The position numbers and the translations under genes were made by a program. The notes below the pieces were generated by a model. The model searched no databases, was not told where the DNA came from, and saw only the letters and a program-made list of their open reading frames with translations. From positions 1,094,501 through 1,158,500 of the forward strand of contig NZ_CP015027.1 in the NCBI RefSeq assembly GCF_002077155.1: a DNA stretch of 64,000 bases, given 5' to 3'. The DNA comes from Sporosarcina sp. P33 (GTDB lineage Bacteria; Bacillota; Bacilli; Bacillales_A; Planococcaceae). Shown in pieces: positions 17,968-26,720 of the stretch (positions are counted from its first letter, which is position 1; every line of letters begins with the position of its first letter).

Positions 17968-18594
17968 TTGAAGCCATTTGTTCTACCTGAACTGCCTTAC
18001 GCAGTAGACGGACTTGAACCGTATATCGATGCACGGACATTGGAGATCCATCACGGAAAACACCACCAGACGTATGTCAATAACTTAAATGCTGCTCTGG
18101 AAAATCACGAAGAGCTGCAGTCTCAATCCCTTGAGTCTTTATTGACAGATCTCAGTCAGGTTCCTGAGGAGATTCGCACCGCTGTTCAAAATAACGGCGG
18201 CGGACATTACTGTCACAGCTTGTTCTGGGAATCCATGACAGTGAAAGGTAAAGGTGAACCGTCAGCAGACATTAAACGGGAAATCGATAAGTATTTTACT
18301 ACATTCGATAATTTTCAAGATGTCCTGTCAAAAGCGGCGATCAGCCGGTTCGGCAGCGGATATGGCTGGCTCGTATTGAATAATGGCGAGCTGGAAGTCA
18401 TGAGCACGCCAAATCAGGATACGCCGTTGAAAGACGGAAAGACTCCATTGCTCGTAATCGATGTATGGGAACACGCTTATTACTTGGCATATCAGAACCG
18501 CCGCCCCGATTTTGTGAAAAATTGGTGGCATACAGTGGACTGGGATGTTGTCAATGAGCGCTTCCTGAAAGCCGGCAAACAAGCGGCAAAGTAG
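17968..18594 (+). CDS. Manganese/iron superoxide dismutase
   Basis: 208 residues, cytosolic (no signal). Metal ligands: the H28 region in IHHGKHH, H83 in NNGGGHYCHSLFW, D165 and H169 in DVWEHAYYL. A Gly in the GGGH segment and a Gln in PNQDTPL are hallmarks of the manganese type. Two spots are unusual: Cys82 next to the ligand His, and FGSGYGWLV in place of FGSGWAWLV. It converts superoxide to hydrogen peroxide and oxygen. TTG start after TTTGGAGGTG. It may be a second SOD of the organism. Confidence 0.9.
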   Translation: MKPFVLPELPYAVDGLEPYIDARTLEIHHGKHHQTYVNNLNAALENHEELQSQSLESLLTDLSQVPEEIRTAVQNNGGGHYCHSLFWESMTVKGKGEPSADIKREIDKYFTTFDNFQDVLSKAAISRFGSGYGWLVLNNGELEVMSTPNQDTPLKDGKTPLLVIDVWEHAYYLAYQNRRPDFVKNWWHTVDWDVVNERFLKAGKQAAK

Positions 18595-18640
18595 ATTTTC
18601 CTTCTCTTTAATTTCCAGTTTTACCCTACATTCCAATTTT

Positions 18641-18686
18641 GGGCTGTCTGATCTGCGGAAAACAGATCGGACAGCCCCCTTTTTTA
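18641..18686 (+). terminator. Terminator of the superoxide dismutase gene
   Basis: A 15-bp stem (18641-18655 with 18663-18677) is followed by T7. Confidence 0.88.
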
Positions 18687-18740
18687 AAAGGGAAGAAAAA
18701 TATCCCATCGCGTCTTCACGCCACAGGATACTTTTCTAGA

Positions 18741-19544
18741 TTATAGTTGAAGAGCAAATTGGCTGACCAAGCCGCCTTCCAGCCATTTGGCACTACTTTC
18801 GAATAATTTTTCTTCAAATGTACAGCTGGAGAAAGTGTGATCAGCCTGATCAATATACTGTTCATGAACTGGAGCGGCTGTTTTGCGTTTATTGAACGAA
18901 TTAGCATACCGTAACGCATGCTCTTTTGGTATCTGCTCATCCGCTTTTGCATGAATGATATGTGCATGTCCGGTAAATGAACGAACTGCTTCGATCGGAT
19001 GATGTTTTTTCAAATCTTTCAGGAACGTTTGACTGATCATGAAACCATGATGATCATGACTTCCTGTCGCTGCAATTTCACGAACCGCTTTTGGTCCAAG
19101 AATCCCAGTGATATCTTCATATGGCGCCCCCACCGGTGACCAGAGGATTAGCTTTTTAATACGATGGTCAGCTGCAGCTGTCAATGAAGCTACAGCACCT
19201 CCAAGACTATGACCGACCAGTGTAATGCGATGTTTGTCGATACCTCTGATCACACTCAGATAATCCACCACATCCCGTACTTCCTTCAGCTGATTACTAA
19301 GCGTAACATCCGAGTAATCCCCATCACTTTCCCCGCAGCCGCTGAAATCAAAGCGGAACACCCCGTAGCCCCGCTCCGTAAAATAGCGTGCCGCCTTCAC
19401 AAACAAACGATGCTCTCCTACTTTACTGCCAACGAAACCATGCACAAATAGCAGAAGCGGTATGTTTTCTTTTCTATATTCAGGAAGATGCAAAGCACCT
19501 GATAAATTGTTTTCCCCGGAACGAATCGTGATCATCTTTTGCAC
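18741..19544 (-). CDS. Alpha/beta hydrolase
   Basis: 267 residues of the serine aminopeptidase/BAAT-like α/β hydrolase group. HGFVGSKVG is the oxyanion region, GHSLGG holds the nucleophile Ser113, D202 (KADEQ) and H236 (QADHTF) complete the triad. Likely a cytosolic esterase or acyl hydrolase of unknown substrate. I chose the GTG at 19544, 5 bases after GGAG; the ORF reaches 19640, but a strong promoter lies inside that extension, which excludes it. Confidence 0.83.
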   Translation of the reverse strand: MQKMITIRSGENNLSGALHLPEYRKENIPLLLFVHGFVGSKVGEHRLFVKAARYFTERGYGVFRFDFSGCGESDGDYSDVTLSNQLKEVRDVVDYLSVIRGIDKHRITLVGHSLGGAVASLTAAADHRIKKLILWSPVGAPYEDITGILGPKAVREIAATGSHDHHGFMISQTFLKDLKKHHPIEAVRSFTGHAHIIHAKADEQIPKEHALRYANSFNKRKTAAPVHEQYIDQADHTFSSCTFEEKLFESSAKWLEGGLVSQFALQL

Positions 19545-19593
19545 GTCTTCTCCACTCCTGTCAATATATATTATTCCAACATGTTTAATAGGT

Positions 19594-19622
19594 ATTATAT
19601 ATTGACAGAAGCCGGAAGTCAA
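19594..19622 (-). promoter_or_regulatory. Strong σA promoter of the alpha/beta hydrolase gene
   Basis: On the minus strand TTGACT (19617-19622) and TATAAT (19594-19599) are exactly 17 bases apart. Transcription would start near 19587, 43 bases before the start codon. Confidence 0.75.
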
Positions 19623-19723
19623 ATCACTCATCAGATTCATGCAAAAAAGCCCCCTTTGTCAGAGAGCTTTCATGCATATACCAATTATCAATCGTAATTA
19701 GACAGAGAAGTATAAAATATTCT

Positions 19724-21070
19724 TTACTTCACAATACCGAGCGTATTTAAAAACACAATAATAATCGTCAATGGCACAATCCACTTCATTAAAAAATGCC
19801 ATAACGGATAAAGGCCAGCAGACTCTGTATGATAGAGCGTAAACTGTTCTCGGACAAGCACCTGGTCCATCTTATGGGCGATAAACAGTGCAATCAGCAG
19901 ACAGCCCGCCGGCAATAGAATATTACTCACCAAATAGTCTGTTGCATCAAATACACTCTTATCAAATATCATTATTCCGGACAGTGCACTTGACGATAAT
20001 GCGGAAGGTATCGCCGCAAAGAAAACCACTGCCCCAATCAGCCACGTCACAGATCTCCGAGACCGTCTGCCGCTTTCCGTCATTGCCGCCACAATAATCT
20101 CATACAAACTGAACGAAGATGTCAGCGTTGCGAATAAGAATAAAATGAGGAATAATGCCAAAAAGAGCTGTCCGAACGGAAGTTGTGAAAATACTGCCGG
20201 CAAGACCATGAATAACAGCTCCGGACCTGCTGCCGGTTCCTGACCGAAAGCGAAGACTGCAGGAAAAATTGCCAGTCCCGCCAAAAGCGACACAAACAAA
20301 TTCATTCCGACAACAGATGTTGCTGATGATGTCAGACTGACATCTTTCTTCAAATATGAACTGTATGTCACCATACATGAGAATCCGACCGCTAACGAGA
20401 AGAACGACTGTCCGAGCGCATACAGCACCGACTCTCTCGTGATGCTCGAGAAATCAGGCTTCAAGAAGAATGAAACCCCCTCCATCGCGCCCGTCAATGT
20501 CAATGAACGTACAACGAGAATGATGAAAAAGATGAATAATAAAGGCATCATATACTTATTTGCCTTCTCGATTCCGTTCTGGACACCCGACGATACGACC
20601 AGCACATTAATCATCGTAAACAGCAGTAAACCGATCAAAGTAGTTACGGGGGAACCGACAATCGAACCGAATTGTTCCGAATAAGAGGCTCCTTCATTAA
20701 TGATTTTGCCGCCTACAGCCAAACCGCTGTACACGAATACCCAGCCGCCTACTACACTGTAGAATGATAATAAGAGAAAACATCCTGCCACGCCGAGCTT
20801 ACCGATCCATGGCCAGGCGCTTGACGAGGCCAGCTTCTTATACGCGCTGACCGCCTCTTTGCCGGAACCCCTTCCGATGATGAATTCCGAGATCAGCATC
20901 GGCAAGCCGATCAGGACAGTGAAGACTACGAACAGCAGGAAGAACGCTCCACCGCCGCTCATTCCCGTGACATACGGAAACTTCCAAATTGCTCCAAGTC
21001 CAATTGCTGCTCCCGCAGAGGACATAATAAATCCAAGTTTTGATGACCATTGTTCTTTACGACGTTCCAT
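19724..21070 (-). CDS. Neurotransmitter:sodium symporter (SNF) family transporter
   Basis: 448 residues, 11-12 helices. The start SSKLGFIMSSAGAAIGLGAIWKFPYV is the diagnostic NSS helix 1 with the unwound Na+/substrate site. Bacterial members (LeuT, TnaT, MhsT) take up amino acids with sodium; the substrate here is open. I chose the ATG at 21070, 5 bases after GGGTGA, over the ATG at 21082. Followed by an AT-rich gap with no clear terminator. Confidence 0.87.
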   Translation of the reverse strand: MERRKEQWSSKLGFIMSSAGAAIGLGAIWKFPYVTGMSGGGAFFLLFVVFTVLIGLPMLISEFIIGRGSGKEAVSAYKKLASSSAWPWIGKLGVAGCFLLLSFYSVVGGWVFVYSGLAVGGKIINEGASYSEQFGSIVGSPVTTLIGLLLFTMINVLVVSSGVQNGIEKANKYMMPLLFIFFIILVVRSLTLTGAMEGVSFFLKPDFSSITRESVLYALGQSFFSLAVGFSCMVTYSSYLKKDVSLTSSATSVVGMNLFVSLLAGLAIFPAVFAFGQEPAAGPELLFMVLPAVFSQLPFGQLFLALFLILFLFATLTSSFSLYEIIVAAMTESGRRSRRSVTWLIGAVVFFAAIPSALSSSALSGIMIFDKSVFDATDYLVSNILLPAGCLLIALFIAHKMDQVLVREQFTLYHTESAGLYPLWHFLMKWIVPLTIIIVFLNTLGIVK

Positions 21071-21087
21071 AATTTCACCCATTTTCT

Positions 21088-22374
21088 TTACTTCTGCTTA
21101 TTACAGTTATACTGTACTGCTTCAGCAGAAACAAGGGGAAAATGGTTTTCGTGTTCAGATTCCTTTTGATGATTCATCTGCTTCCATACAATGTTTTCGC
21201 CAAAAAGAGCATTGGCCAGACGTTCACAGTTGCGCTGATCGAAAAAATCGATATACTCGGTCGCCTTGTTAAAGAACGGATTTTCAAATCTCTTTTCTCT
21301 AATAAGAGTATCAAGATAATCAAGAGCCTCATCTTGATTGCGCGCTTTATAACCAAACAGATCGGTATCCAGATTCAGATAAGACCCCCGATTAGCTAAA
21401 AACTCTTCCTGGTCAAAAGTGTAGAAGATAATAGGTTTATTCATATATATGAAGTCCCAGCAAATACTGGAGTAATCTGTGATGAGCATATCTGCATCTT
21501 GAAGCTCTTGCATAATCAGTATTTCATCAAAGCTGAAAAAAGATATCTTGCCGCTTATCATACCGTTCTTTCTGAAGTGCTTTTCATATCGTTTCATGAA
21601 AGGATGCAGAATAACCCTTACCTCCAGTTCCTGCTCTTGTACAATCCGCTGCAGCCTGTCACTTTTTAAAAGTTTTGCAGTGGATTGAAAGTATGTGCTT
21701 CTCAGAAATTCTTCCTCCGTCAAATCAAACAGCCACTCCCGCCATGTGAACATTAGTAACAAGCGCTTAATTTCAGTTGGAGGATGATCAGGAAGAAGAC
21801 GGTCAAAACGCGCCATGCCTGTGACAACCAGCTTATCATCAGGTATGCCCCACTCATAACGCTTAATAGAATATTCATACTCCGAAGCACAATTAAAGTA
21901 ATTGCATCTTTCCAGCAGAGGTACATCTTCTTTTTGGATTAAAATTTTCTTAAAGCATTCGATGCCGTGACTGATATGCAACATTACCGTTTTTTTATTT
22001 AATGAAATGAACTTATCTATATAAGGCGCTAAATCATAAATAATAGAATGCCCATGAACAGTATAACTGGCTCGGAAAAACAGTAAATAATTTTGGAAGC
22101 TTCCAAGAGGGACAGCTTTCGGAATCTGATGTTTTTTTATATAATCAAATCGCGGATCATACATCCAGTAAATATCCATTTGATCAGAGAAGTTGTTCAC
22201 AGCATACTCATGGAATACTGCAGCATTATCTTCATATTTTTCTCCGAGATTTCCGCCAATCAGAAGAATGGTATCATGGTCATTACGATAGAACAATTTA
22301 GCCAATATATAAGCCAGTAAAATTTTTACATAGATCCATCCCGTCTCCCATGCACGATATTTTTTCAGCCGCAT
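21088..22374 (-). CDS. CDP-glycerol glycerophosphotransferase family protein
   Basis: 428 residues with an N-terminal hydrophobic segment (about 12-30) that binds the membrane surface. The Glyphos_transf (PF04464) motifs are clear: SHGIECFKK, TGMARFDRL, HPFMKRY and TDYSSICWDFIYMNKPIIFY. The family (TagB/TagF) adds glycerol phosphate units from CDP-glycerol to teichoic acid intermediates or decorates glycans. The gene stands alone, without teichoic acid neighbours, and is divergent from a glycosyltransferase. SD TTGGAGGTGGG; a σB-type promoter precedes it. Confidence 0.85.
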   Translation of the reverse strand: MRLKKYRAWETGWIYVKILLAYILAKLFYRNDHDTILLIGGNLGEKYEDNAAVFHEYAVNNFSDQMDIYWMYDPRFDYIKKHQIPKAVPLGSFQNYLLFFRASYTVHGHSIIYDLAPYIDKFISLNKKTVMLHISHGIECFKKILIQKEDVPLLERCNYFNCASEYEYSIKRYEWGIPDDKLVVTGMARFDRLLPDHPPTEIKRLLLMFTWREWLFDLTEEEFLRSTYFQSTAKLLKSDRLQRIVQEQELEVRVILHPFMKRYEKHFRKNGMISGKISFFSFDEILIMQELQDADMLITDYSSICWDFIYMNKPIIFYTFDQEEFLANRGSYLNLDTDLFGYKARNQDEALDYLDTLIREKRFENPFFNKATEYIDFFDQRNCERLANALFGENIVWKQMNHQKESEHENHFPLVSAEAVQYNCNKQK

Positions 22375-22399
22375 ATACCCACCTCCAATGCTCTTTCTA

Positions 22400-22425
22400 T
22401 TTCCCTATTTTCTTACACAATAAAC
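22400..22425 (-). promoter_or_regulatory. σB-type promoter of the CDP-glycerol transferase gene
   Basis: On the minus strand GTTTAT (22420-22425) and GGGAAA (22400-22405) are 14 bases apart. Confidence 0.6.
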
Positions 22426-22433
22426 CAATATAT

Positions 22434-22459
22434 GTTTCCCTATCAGTTTTTCAGGGTAA
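22434..22459 (+). promoter_or_regulatory. σB-type promoter of the SPS-like/SPP-like gene pair
   Basis: GTTTCC (22434-22439) and GGGTAA (22454-22459) are 14 bases apart, back to back with the minus-strand σB promoter. Confidence 0.55.
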
Positions 22460-22506
22460 AAGAATACAGCTGTAAAAATCGAAAAAGCAGAAGGGAGATA
22501 ACAGTC

Positions 22507-23724
22507 ATGATGAGAAAGATACTTTTCATTTCCGATCATGGTGATCCATTGGCACCGCTAGGCAGCCAACAGGCTGGCGGCCAAAACAACTATGTCAGAC
22601 AGCTGGCTTTAGCTTTAGAGCAAGAAGGATATGCAGTAGATGTTGTGACGCATTGGAATAGCATGGACACTCCCCAAATTGAATATTTCGGTTCCGCCTG
22701 CCGAGTCATACGATTTGCTGCAGGAAAACATAAATTTATACCGAAAAACGAAATGTATCGTCTGATTCCTGAGTTTTTTGACGAAATGTCGAATACGATA
22801 CATTTTACTGGTTATGATGTTGTGCACACTCATTACTGGTTATCGGGGCTTATCGGTTCGCTTATTAAGCGAAAGACGGGCCTTCCCTGGGTTCACACGA
22901 ATCACTCGCTGGGCATCGCAAAAAAGAAAGCAACAGGCAGCTCGGAAGCACTCCGCCTTCTCACGGAAAAAATGATTCTGACTTCAGCAGATCTGATCGT
23001 AGTAACTTCTCAATCTGAAAAGCTGCTGATTAAGGAATTCATTGAGAATCCCGCTCCTATAAAAATTATCCCTATAGGGGTCGATAAGGCGTTTCAAGCG
23101 ACCCAGCCAAAATTTACAGTTTCACCTTACTTTGCATTCGCAGGCAGACTGCAAACGACAAAAGGTATTTATACTCTTCTGGAGGCATTTGAACTGTTTA
23201 TGAAAGGTCGACCTTCCACAGACTGTACTAAGCTGATTATTGCGGGCGGAAGCGAATCATGCATCTCCCCTAAGAGCCACTTACCTAACAGCCGTAAGCT
23301 TCGTGAGGCAATTGACGGTTTCGAACACAGAGTAAGATTTCTGGGCCCACAAAATCAAAAACAACTTGCCCGATTATTTACTAACTCCATCGCAACTGTT
23401 GTTCCATCCTATTATGAATCATTTGGTATGGTTGCCGCGGAAGCTCAAGCATGCGGAAGCCCTGTTATCGCTTCAAAAGTGGGCGGACTGAAAGACGTCG
23501 TGAAACACCGTGTAACTGGATTGCATGTGGAACCCCGTAATCCAGTCCAGCTGTCACATGCCATGTCTGCTTTACTGAATAATAATCATCTTACGAACAG
23601 ACTCAAACAGAGAGCCATCGCTTATGCACAGCAGGAATTTGACTGGAGTGTACTGGCTATTAAAATGAGTAAGGCTTATAAAGGAGTTACCAATGATACG
23701 AAAATCATACTTGCTGGCAACTGA
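22507..23724 (+). CDS. Family 4 glycosyltransferase, sucrose-phosphate-synthase-like
   Basis: 405 residues, GT-B fold. The N-terminal SDHGDPLAPLGSQQAGGQNNYVRQLALAL loop matches the sugar-acceptor loop of sucrose-phosphate and mannosylfructose-phosphate synthases. VHTHYWLSG and VHTNHSLG follow, then PIGVD, FAGRL.TTKG and the donor-binding ESFGMVAAEAQACGSPVIAS (E-x7-E motif). The partner phosphatase gene overlaps by 32 bases. Likely product is a phosphorylated non-reducing sugar or glycoside. I chose the ATG at 22507, 8 bases after AGGGAGA. Confidence 0.82.
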   Translation: MMRKILFISDHGDPLAPLGSQQAGGQNNYVRQLALALEQEGYAVDVVTHWNSMDTPQIEYFGSACRVIRFAAGKHKFIPKNEMYRLIPEFFDEMSNTIHFTGYDVVHTHYWLSGLIGSLIKRKTGLPWVHTNHSLGIAKKKATGSSEALRLLTEKMILTSADLIVVTSQSEKLLIKEFIENPAPIKIIPIGVDKAFQATQPKFTVSPYFAFAGRLQTTKGIYTLLEAFELFMKGRPSTDCTKLIIAGGSESCISPKSHLPNSRKLREAIDGFEHRVRFLGPQNQKQLARLFTNSIATVVPSYYESFGMVAAEAQACGSPVIASKVGGLKDVVKHRVTGLHVEPRNPVQLSHAMSALLNNNHLTNRLKQRAIAYAQQEFDWSVLAIKMSKAYKGVTNDTKIILAGN

Positions 23725-24427
23725 TTTGGATAACACGTTAGTAGGTGATCCAGAAGCGCTGAAACATTTATTTACATTTTATAAAGAGAAGGAATTCGAT
23801 CCCGGATTGATATATGTAACAGGCAGACATTTGAATTCAGCACTTTCGCTCATCCAACAAGAAAAATTACCGTCGCCTGATATCCTGATCACTGACGTAG
23901 GAACAGCTATTTACCATGCTCCTGATTGGTCTGAAGATAAAACATGGGCCACTTGGGTAAATGAAACGTGGCTGCCTGAAGATGTTTTATCAATATTCAA
24001 AAATACACCCGCACTTGTACGGCAGAAATTGCCCCATCAAAAACGTATTTCTTTTACAGTGCGCTCCAGACAGTCAAATATCGTACAAGCCATTCAAGCT
24101 AAACTCTATGCTCATAACATTCCCTGTCATCTCGTTTATAGTTCGGGCTGTGATTTAGACATACTGCCAGAACGCAGCGGGAAAGGAAAAGCAGTAGAAT
24201 ATGTTCTGCAAAAATACGCTAAAAACGATGTAAAAATTTTGCTGGCAGGTGATTCGGGCAACGATGCCGACATGCTGACTTTAGGGTACCCTGCCGTCAT
24301 TGTCGGCAACGCTCAGGAAGAGCTTTCCAAGTTACCTTCCCACACGCTGCTGTACCGGGCTGTTGAATATTATGCAGCAGGCATAAAAGAAGCCTGGGAT
24401 CACTTCTATCCTGCAGCTCAACAATAA
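23693..24427 (+). CDS. HAD-IIB hydrolase, sucrose-6-phosphate-phosphatase-like
   Basis: 244 residues. HAD motif I LATDLDNTLVGD, motif II VTGRH, a lysine in GKGKAVEYVL and motif III/IV GDSGNDADML are in order with a C2B cap. DVGTAIYH and SSGCDLDILPERSGKG closely follow sucrose-phosphate phosphatases. It would remove the phosphate from the product of the overlapping glycosyltransferase, giving sucrose, mannosylfructose or glucosylglycerate as a compatible solute. The start has AAAGGAG within the upstream gene. Confidence 0.83.
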   Translation: MIRKSYLLATDLDNTLVGDPEALKHLFTFYKEKEFDPGLIYVTGRHLNSALSLIQQEKLPSPDILITDVGTAIYHAPDWSEDKTWATWVNETWLPEDVLSIFKNTPALVRQKLPHQKRISFTVRSRQSNIVQAIQAKLYAHNIPCHLVYSSGCDLDILPERSGKGKAVEYVLQKYAKNDVKILLAGDSGNDADMLTLGYPAVIVGNAQEELSKLPSHTLLYRAVEYYAAGIKEAWDHFYPAAQQ

Positions 24428-24459
24428 AAACCAATTGGCATCCAATTGGTTTTTATTGT
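24421..24459. terminator. Bidirectional terminator with an 18-bp perfect stem
   Basis: Arms 24421-24438 and 24442-24459 are perfectly complementary with a 3-base loop. The hairpin contains the stop codons of both convergent genes. Confidence 0.88.
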
Positions 24460-25004
24460 GCAATATTTTGATTAATCAGCTGTCGATAAGCATGTAATTT
24501 TTTATGATACAATGTTTTATACGTAGCAAGACTAGTATTTTCAATTGCATGGAAATCAGCCGGATTAACTACCCCGTAACGGCTATTCAACCTGCGTGCA
24601 TTTTTCCACGCCGTTATTTCGAAGGCCAAATTCATTTCATCTTCCTCAATGAGTATCTTCAATAGCTCAGGAGTATGCAGAATTTCTTCTTTAGTATGAC
24701 TTTTTTTCATAGTGAATATTTCAATAGTTCTTGCTAAGGATGCCTCCAATGCCGGCAAGTCTATCGCGTGGCCTAACTCATGCAATGTAATAGTTTGTAC
24801 ATACGTTTCAAATGAAAAGAGAGAAGCCATTTCTTCATAAGCAGTATGTAACCGTTCCTCATCATATCCGATATATTTCCCTATAAAATTATAACTCATA
24901 TTGATCCCATCATGAACTTCACGAAGCTCTTCTTTCATACCGACTATTTTCATAACGTCAGCAATGCATTGCCGTATATGCAGCGGCAGCGCCTGATTAT
25001 TCAT
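24453..25004 (-). CDS. Putative zinc metallopeptidase-like protein (HELGH motif)
   Basis: 183 residues, not recognised beyond the TITLHELGHAIDLPAL motif at about 74-88, a HExxH zinc site preceded by hydrophobic residues. No signal peptide or transmembrane segment. A second conserved-looking stretch, EDEMNLAFEITAWKNARRL, carries acidic residues that could supply the third ligand. The ATG at 25004 is preferred since AAGGGTG is 7 bases upstream; the ATG at 25010 is too close. Function unknown. Confidence 0.65.
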   Translation of the reverse strand: MNNQALPLHIRQCIADVMKIVGMKEELREVHDGINMSYNFIGKYIGYDEERLHTAYEEMASLFSFETYVQTITLHELGHAIDLPALEASLARTIEIFTMKKSHTKEEILHTPELLKILIEEDEMNLAFEITAWKNARRLNSRYGVVNPADFHAIENTSLATYKTLYHKKLHAYRQLINQNIAQ

Positions 25005-25172
25005 CCTCATACACCCTTGTTTCTCTTCTGATTATATTTCTATTATTACTCATTCTTCCTATACGAATTATACTGCCGCAGAGTGTTACTTTCAATATCC
25101 ACTATGATTACATGACATATCACCGTATATAATTTTCAGTAATATGTTAAACCACTAACCTATTTCACCAAA

Positions 25173-25210
25173 AAACACTCTTGAATTGAAGTTTCAATTC
25201 AAGAGTGTTT
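25173..25210 (-). terminator. Terminator of the first KGG gene
   Basis: An 18-bp perfect stem (25173-25190 with 25193-25210) is followed on the minus strand by T5. Confidence 0.85.
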
Positions 25211-25258
25211 GTCATGTCACTATTTACCTAAATTTTACATTTATACTATTGCAGTCTT

Positions 25259-25564
25259 TCAATTATTGTCTCGTTGTCTGGCACGTGCTTCTCCGCCTTT
25301 ACGGCCAGCTTCTTCACGGCTCATTTTGCCATTATTGTTATTGTTTGAATTATTCTGTTCAGCTCTAGCTTCTCCGCCTTTACGGCCAATTTCCTCGTAG
25401 AATTCCTGGCCGTGGTTGTCAGCGGTCGCTTCTCCGCCCTTGCGTCCAATCTCTTCGTAGAATTCCTGATCATGATTTTTAGAGGTAGCTTCTCCACCTT
25501 TACGTCCCGCTTCCTCGTGACTCATTTTGTGGTCATTGTTGTTGCGATTGTTACGGTCAGCCAT
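25259..25564 (-). CDS. KGG-repeat general stress protein (GsiB-like)
   Basis: 101-residue, very hydrophilic protein built of four imperfect repeats around (E/I)(A/I)GRKGGEA, at about residues 19, 39, 59 and 86, separated by Asn/Gln-rich linkers. KGG repeats are the mark of GsiB, a glucose-starvation and σB-dependent hydrophilin of B. subtilis. Probably protects proteins or nucleic acids in stress. SD ATAGGAGG. A σB-type promoter and its own terminator make it a single-gene unit. Confidence 0.85.
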   Translation of the reverse strand: MADRNNRNNNDHKMSHEEAGRKGGEATSKNHDQEFYEEIGRKGGEATADNHGQEFYEEIGRKGGEARAEQNNSNNNNNGKMSREEAGRKGGEARARQRDNN

Positions 25565-25623
25565 TTTTAAATTCCTCCTATACCAATAATCATTTTTAGC
25601 TCGTCGACAAGCTTATTGGATAT

Positions 25624-25648
25624 ATTCCCACCATCCAAAAATTAAAAC
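25624..25648 (-). promoter_or_regulatory. σB-type promoter of the first KGG gene
   Basis: On the minus strand GTTTTA (25643-25648) and GGGAAT (25624-25629) are 13 bases apart. The sequence after the -10 (ATATCCAATAAGCTT) parallels that of the second KGG gene. The rest of the 320-base gap 25565-25884 holds only this promoter and the terminator of the second KGG gene. Confidence 0.68.
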
Positions 25649-25789
25649 AGCAAATTTGTGATTTTTTCATTTTCGTAATAAAGTCTTAGAAAATCACTGA
25701 AAGATACTCTTTTTTTAGTAGAAAGCGATCATTATTTGCAGAATGCAGGATTAGTGGTTTTATTCTAAATATAGCGGGATGAACCCGTC

Positions 25790-25816
25790 AAAAAAGCCGG
25801 GCATACCCCAGCTTTT
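25790..25816 (-). terminator. Terminator of the second KGG gene
   Basis: AGCCGGG (25795-25801) pairs with CCCAGCT (25807-25813) including one G-U; a T run follows on the minus strand. Confidence 0.7.
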
Positions 25817-25884
25817 CTTGCTCTATTTAATTTTAAAGATATCTAAAACCCTTATCCTGTACCTACTATTTGAAATCAGGCAGA

Positions 25885-26169
25885 TTACACTTTGTTCGTA
25901 CGATTGCCCGCCCTGACTTCCCCGCCTTTGCGGCCAATTTTCTCGTAAAATTGTTTATCATATTTTTCGGAAGTCGCTTTTCCGCCTTTACGGCCAATTT
26001 CTTTATAGAATTCGCTGCTGTGCTTTTGGGCTGTGGCTTTTCCGCCTTTCCGCCCGATCTGTTCATAAAATTGTTTGTCATGTTTTTTAGAAGTTGCCTG
26101 TCCGCCTTTACGTCCCGCTTCTTCCAAAGTCATTTTCTTCTCTTGTTCAGTGCTGCGCTGGTTAGTCAT
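25885..26169 (-). CDS. KGG-repeat general stress protein, paralogue
   Basis: 94 residues with four KGG repeats (AGRKGGQA, IGRKGGKA twice, IGRKGGEV) spaced about 20 residues and joined by HDKQFYEQ-like linkers, closer to one another than in the neighbouring paralogue. Same predicted hydrophilin role. I chose the ATG at 26169 after AGGAGGAAT; the ORF extends further without a site and into the promoter. The pair looks like a local duplication with its promoter. Confidence 0.85.
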   Translation of the reverse strand: MTNQRSTEQEKKMTLEEAGRKGGQATSKKHDKQFYEQIGRKGGKATAQKHSSEFYKEIGRKGGKATSEKYDKQFYEKIGRKGGEVRAGNRTNKV

Positions 26170-26215
26170 ATATAGTATTCCTCCTAATATTTGATTTACG
26201 AAGCTTAGTGAATAT

Positions 26216-26240
26216 ATTCCCAATCAGCTGTTTGCTAAAC
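26216..26240 (-). promoter_or_regulatory. σB-type promoter of the second KGG gene
   Basis: On the minus strand GTTTAG (26235-26240) and GGGAAT (26216-26221) are 13 bases apart; ATATTCACTAAGCTT follows, as in the other KGG promoter. Confidence 0.7.
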
Positions 26241-26401
26241 ACCAGACACCCTTAAGGCAATTGCATGACAGAAAGATTCATGGAGTTAAAGACACTGTTT
26301 ATTCTTTATTTTCTCCTTACAAGCCGCTTTGGAAATAGGTATACTTTCAACGGAATAAACCAACTTATTGAAGAACGCACTGACAGAAAGGAGCATGGCA
26401 T

Positions 26402-26560
26402 ATGGGACGTGATGAACATAAAACCGGCAGTAATGCGTCTGGCTCTTTACCGCAGACACCGAAAAACCAAAAGATCGCTGCACGTGATATGAAAGAAGAA
26501 ATCGCACGGGAGCTGGCGGAATTACGAAAAAGCCCCGCACAAAACAAGCGTAAATCCTAA
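26402..26560 (+). CDS. Small hydrophilic protein of unknown function
   Basis: 52 residues starting MGRDEHKTG, with SLPQTPKNQK and a basic tail (RKSPAQNKRKS). The ATG follows AAAGGAG by 8 bases. The composition (no aromatic residues, rich in Lys, Ala, Glu) resembles small spore or stress proteins of Bacillales, but I cannot place it in a family. Confidence 0.6.
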   Translation: MGRDEHKTGSNASGSLPQTPKNQKIAARDMKEEIARELAELRKSPAQNKRKS

Positions 26561-26720
26561 TGTGTGAGTGTGATCATATGGTGGGTTGTTTTTTCATTCG
26601 CATGCATCTGATATGATCCATGGATTGAAAACTGATATGTTGCTAAAACCGTTTTAATTGATCACTGAAAAACCCAAAAACAGGATGGATAACTATCCTT
26701 TGTTTTTGGGCTTTTCATCC

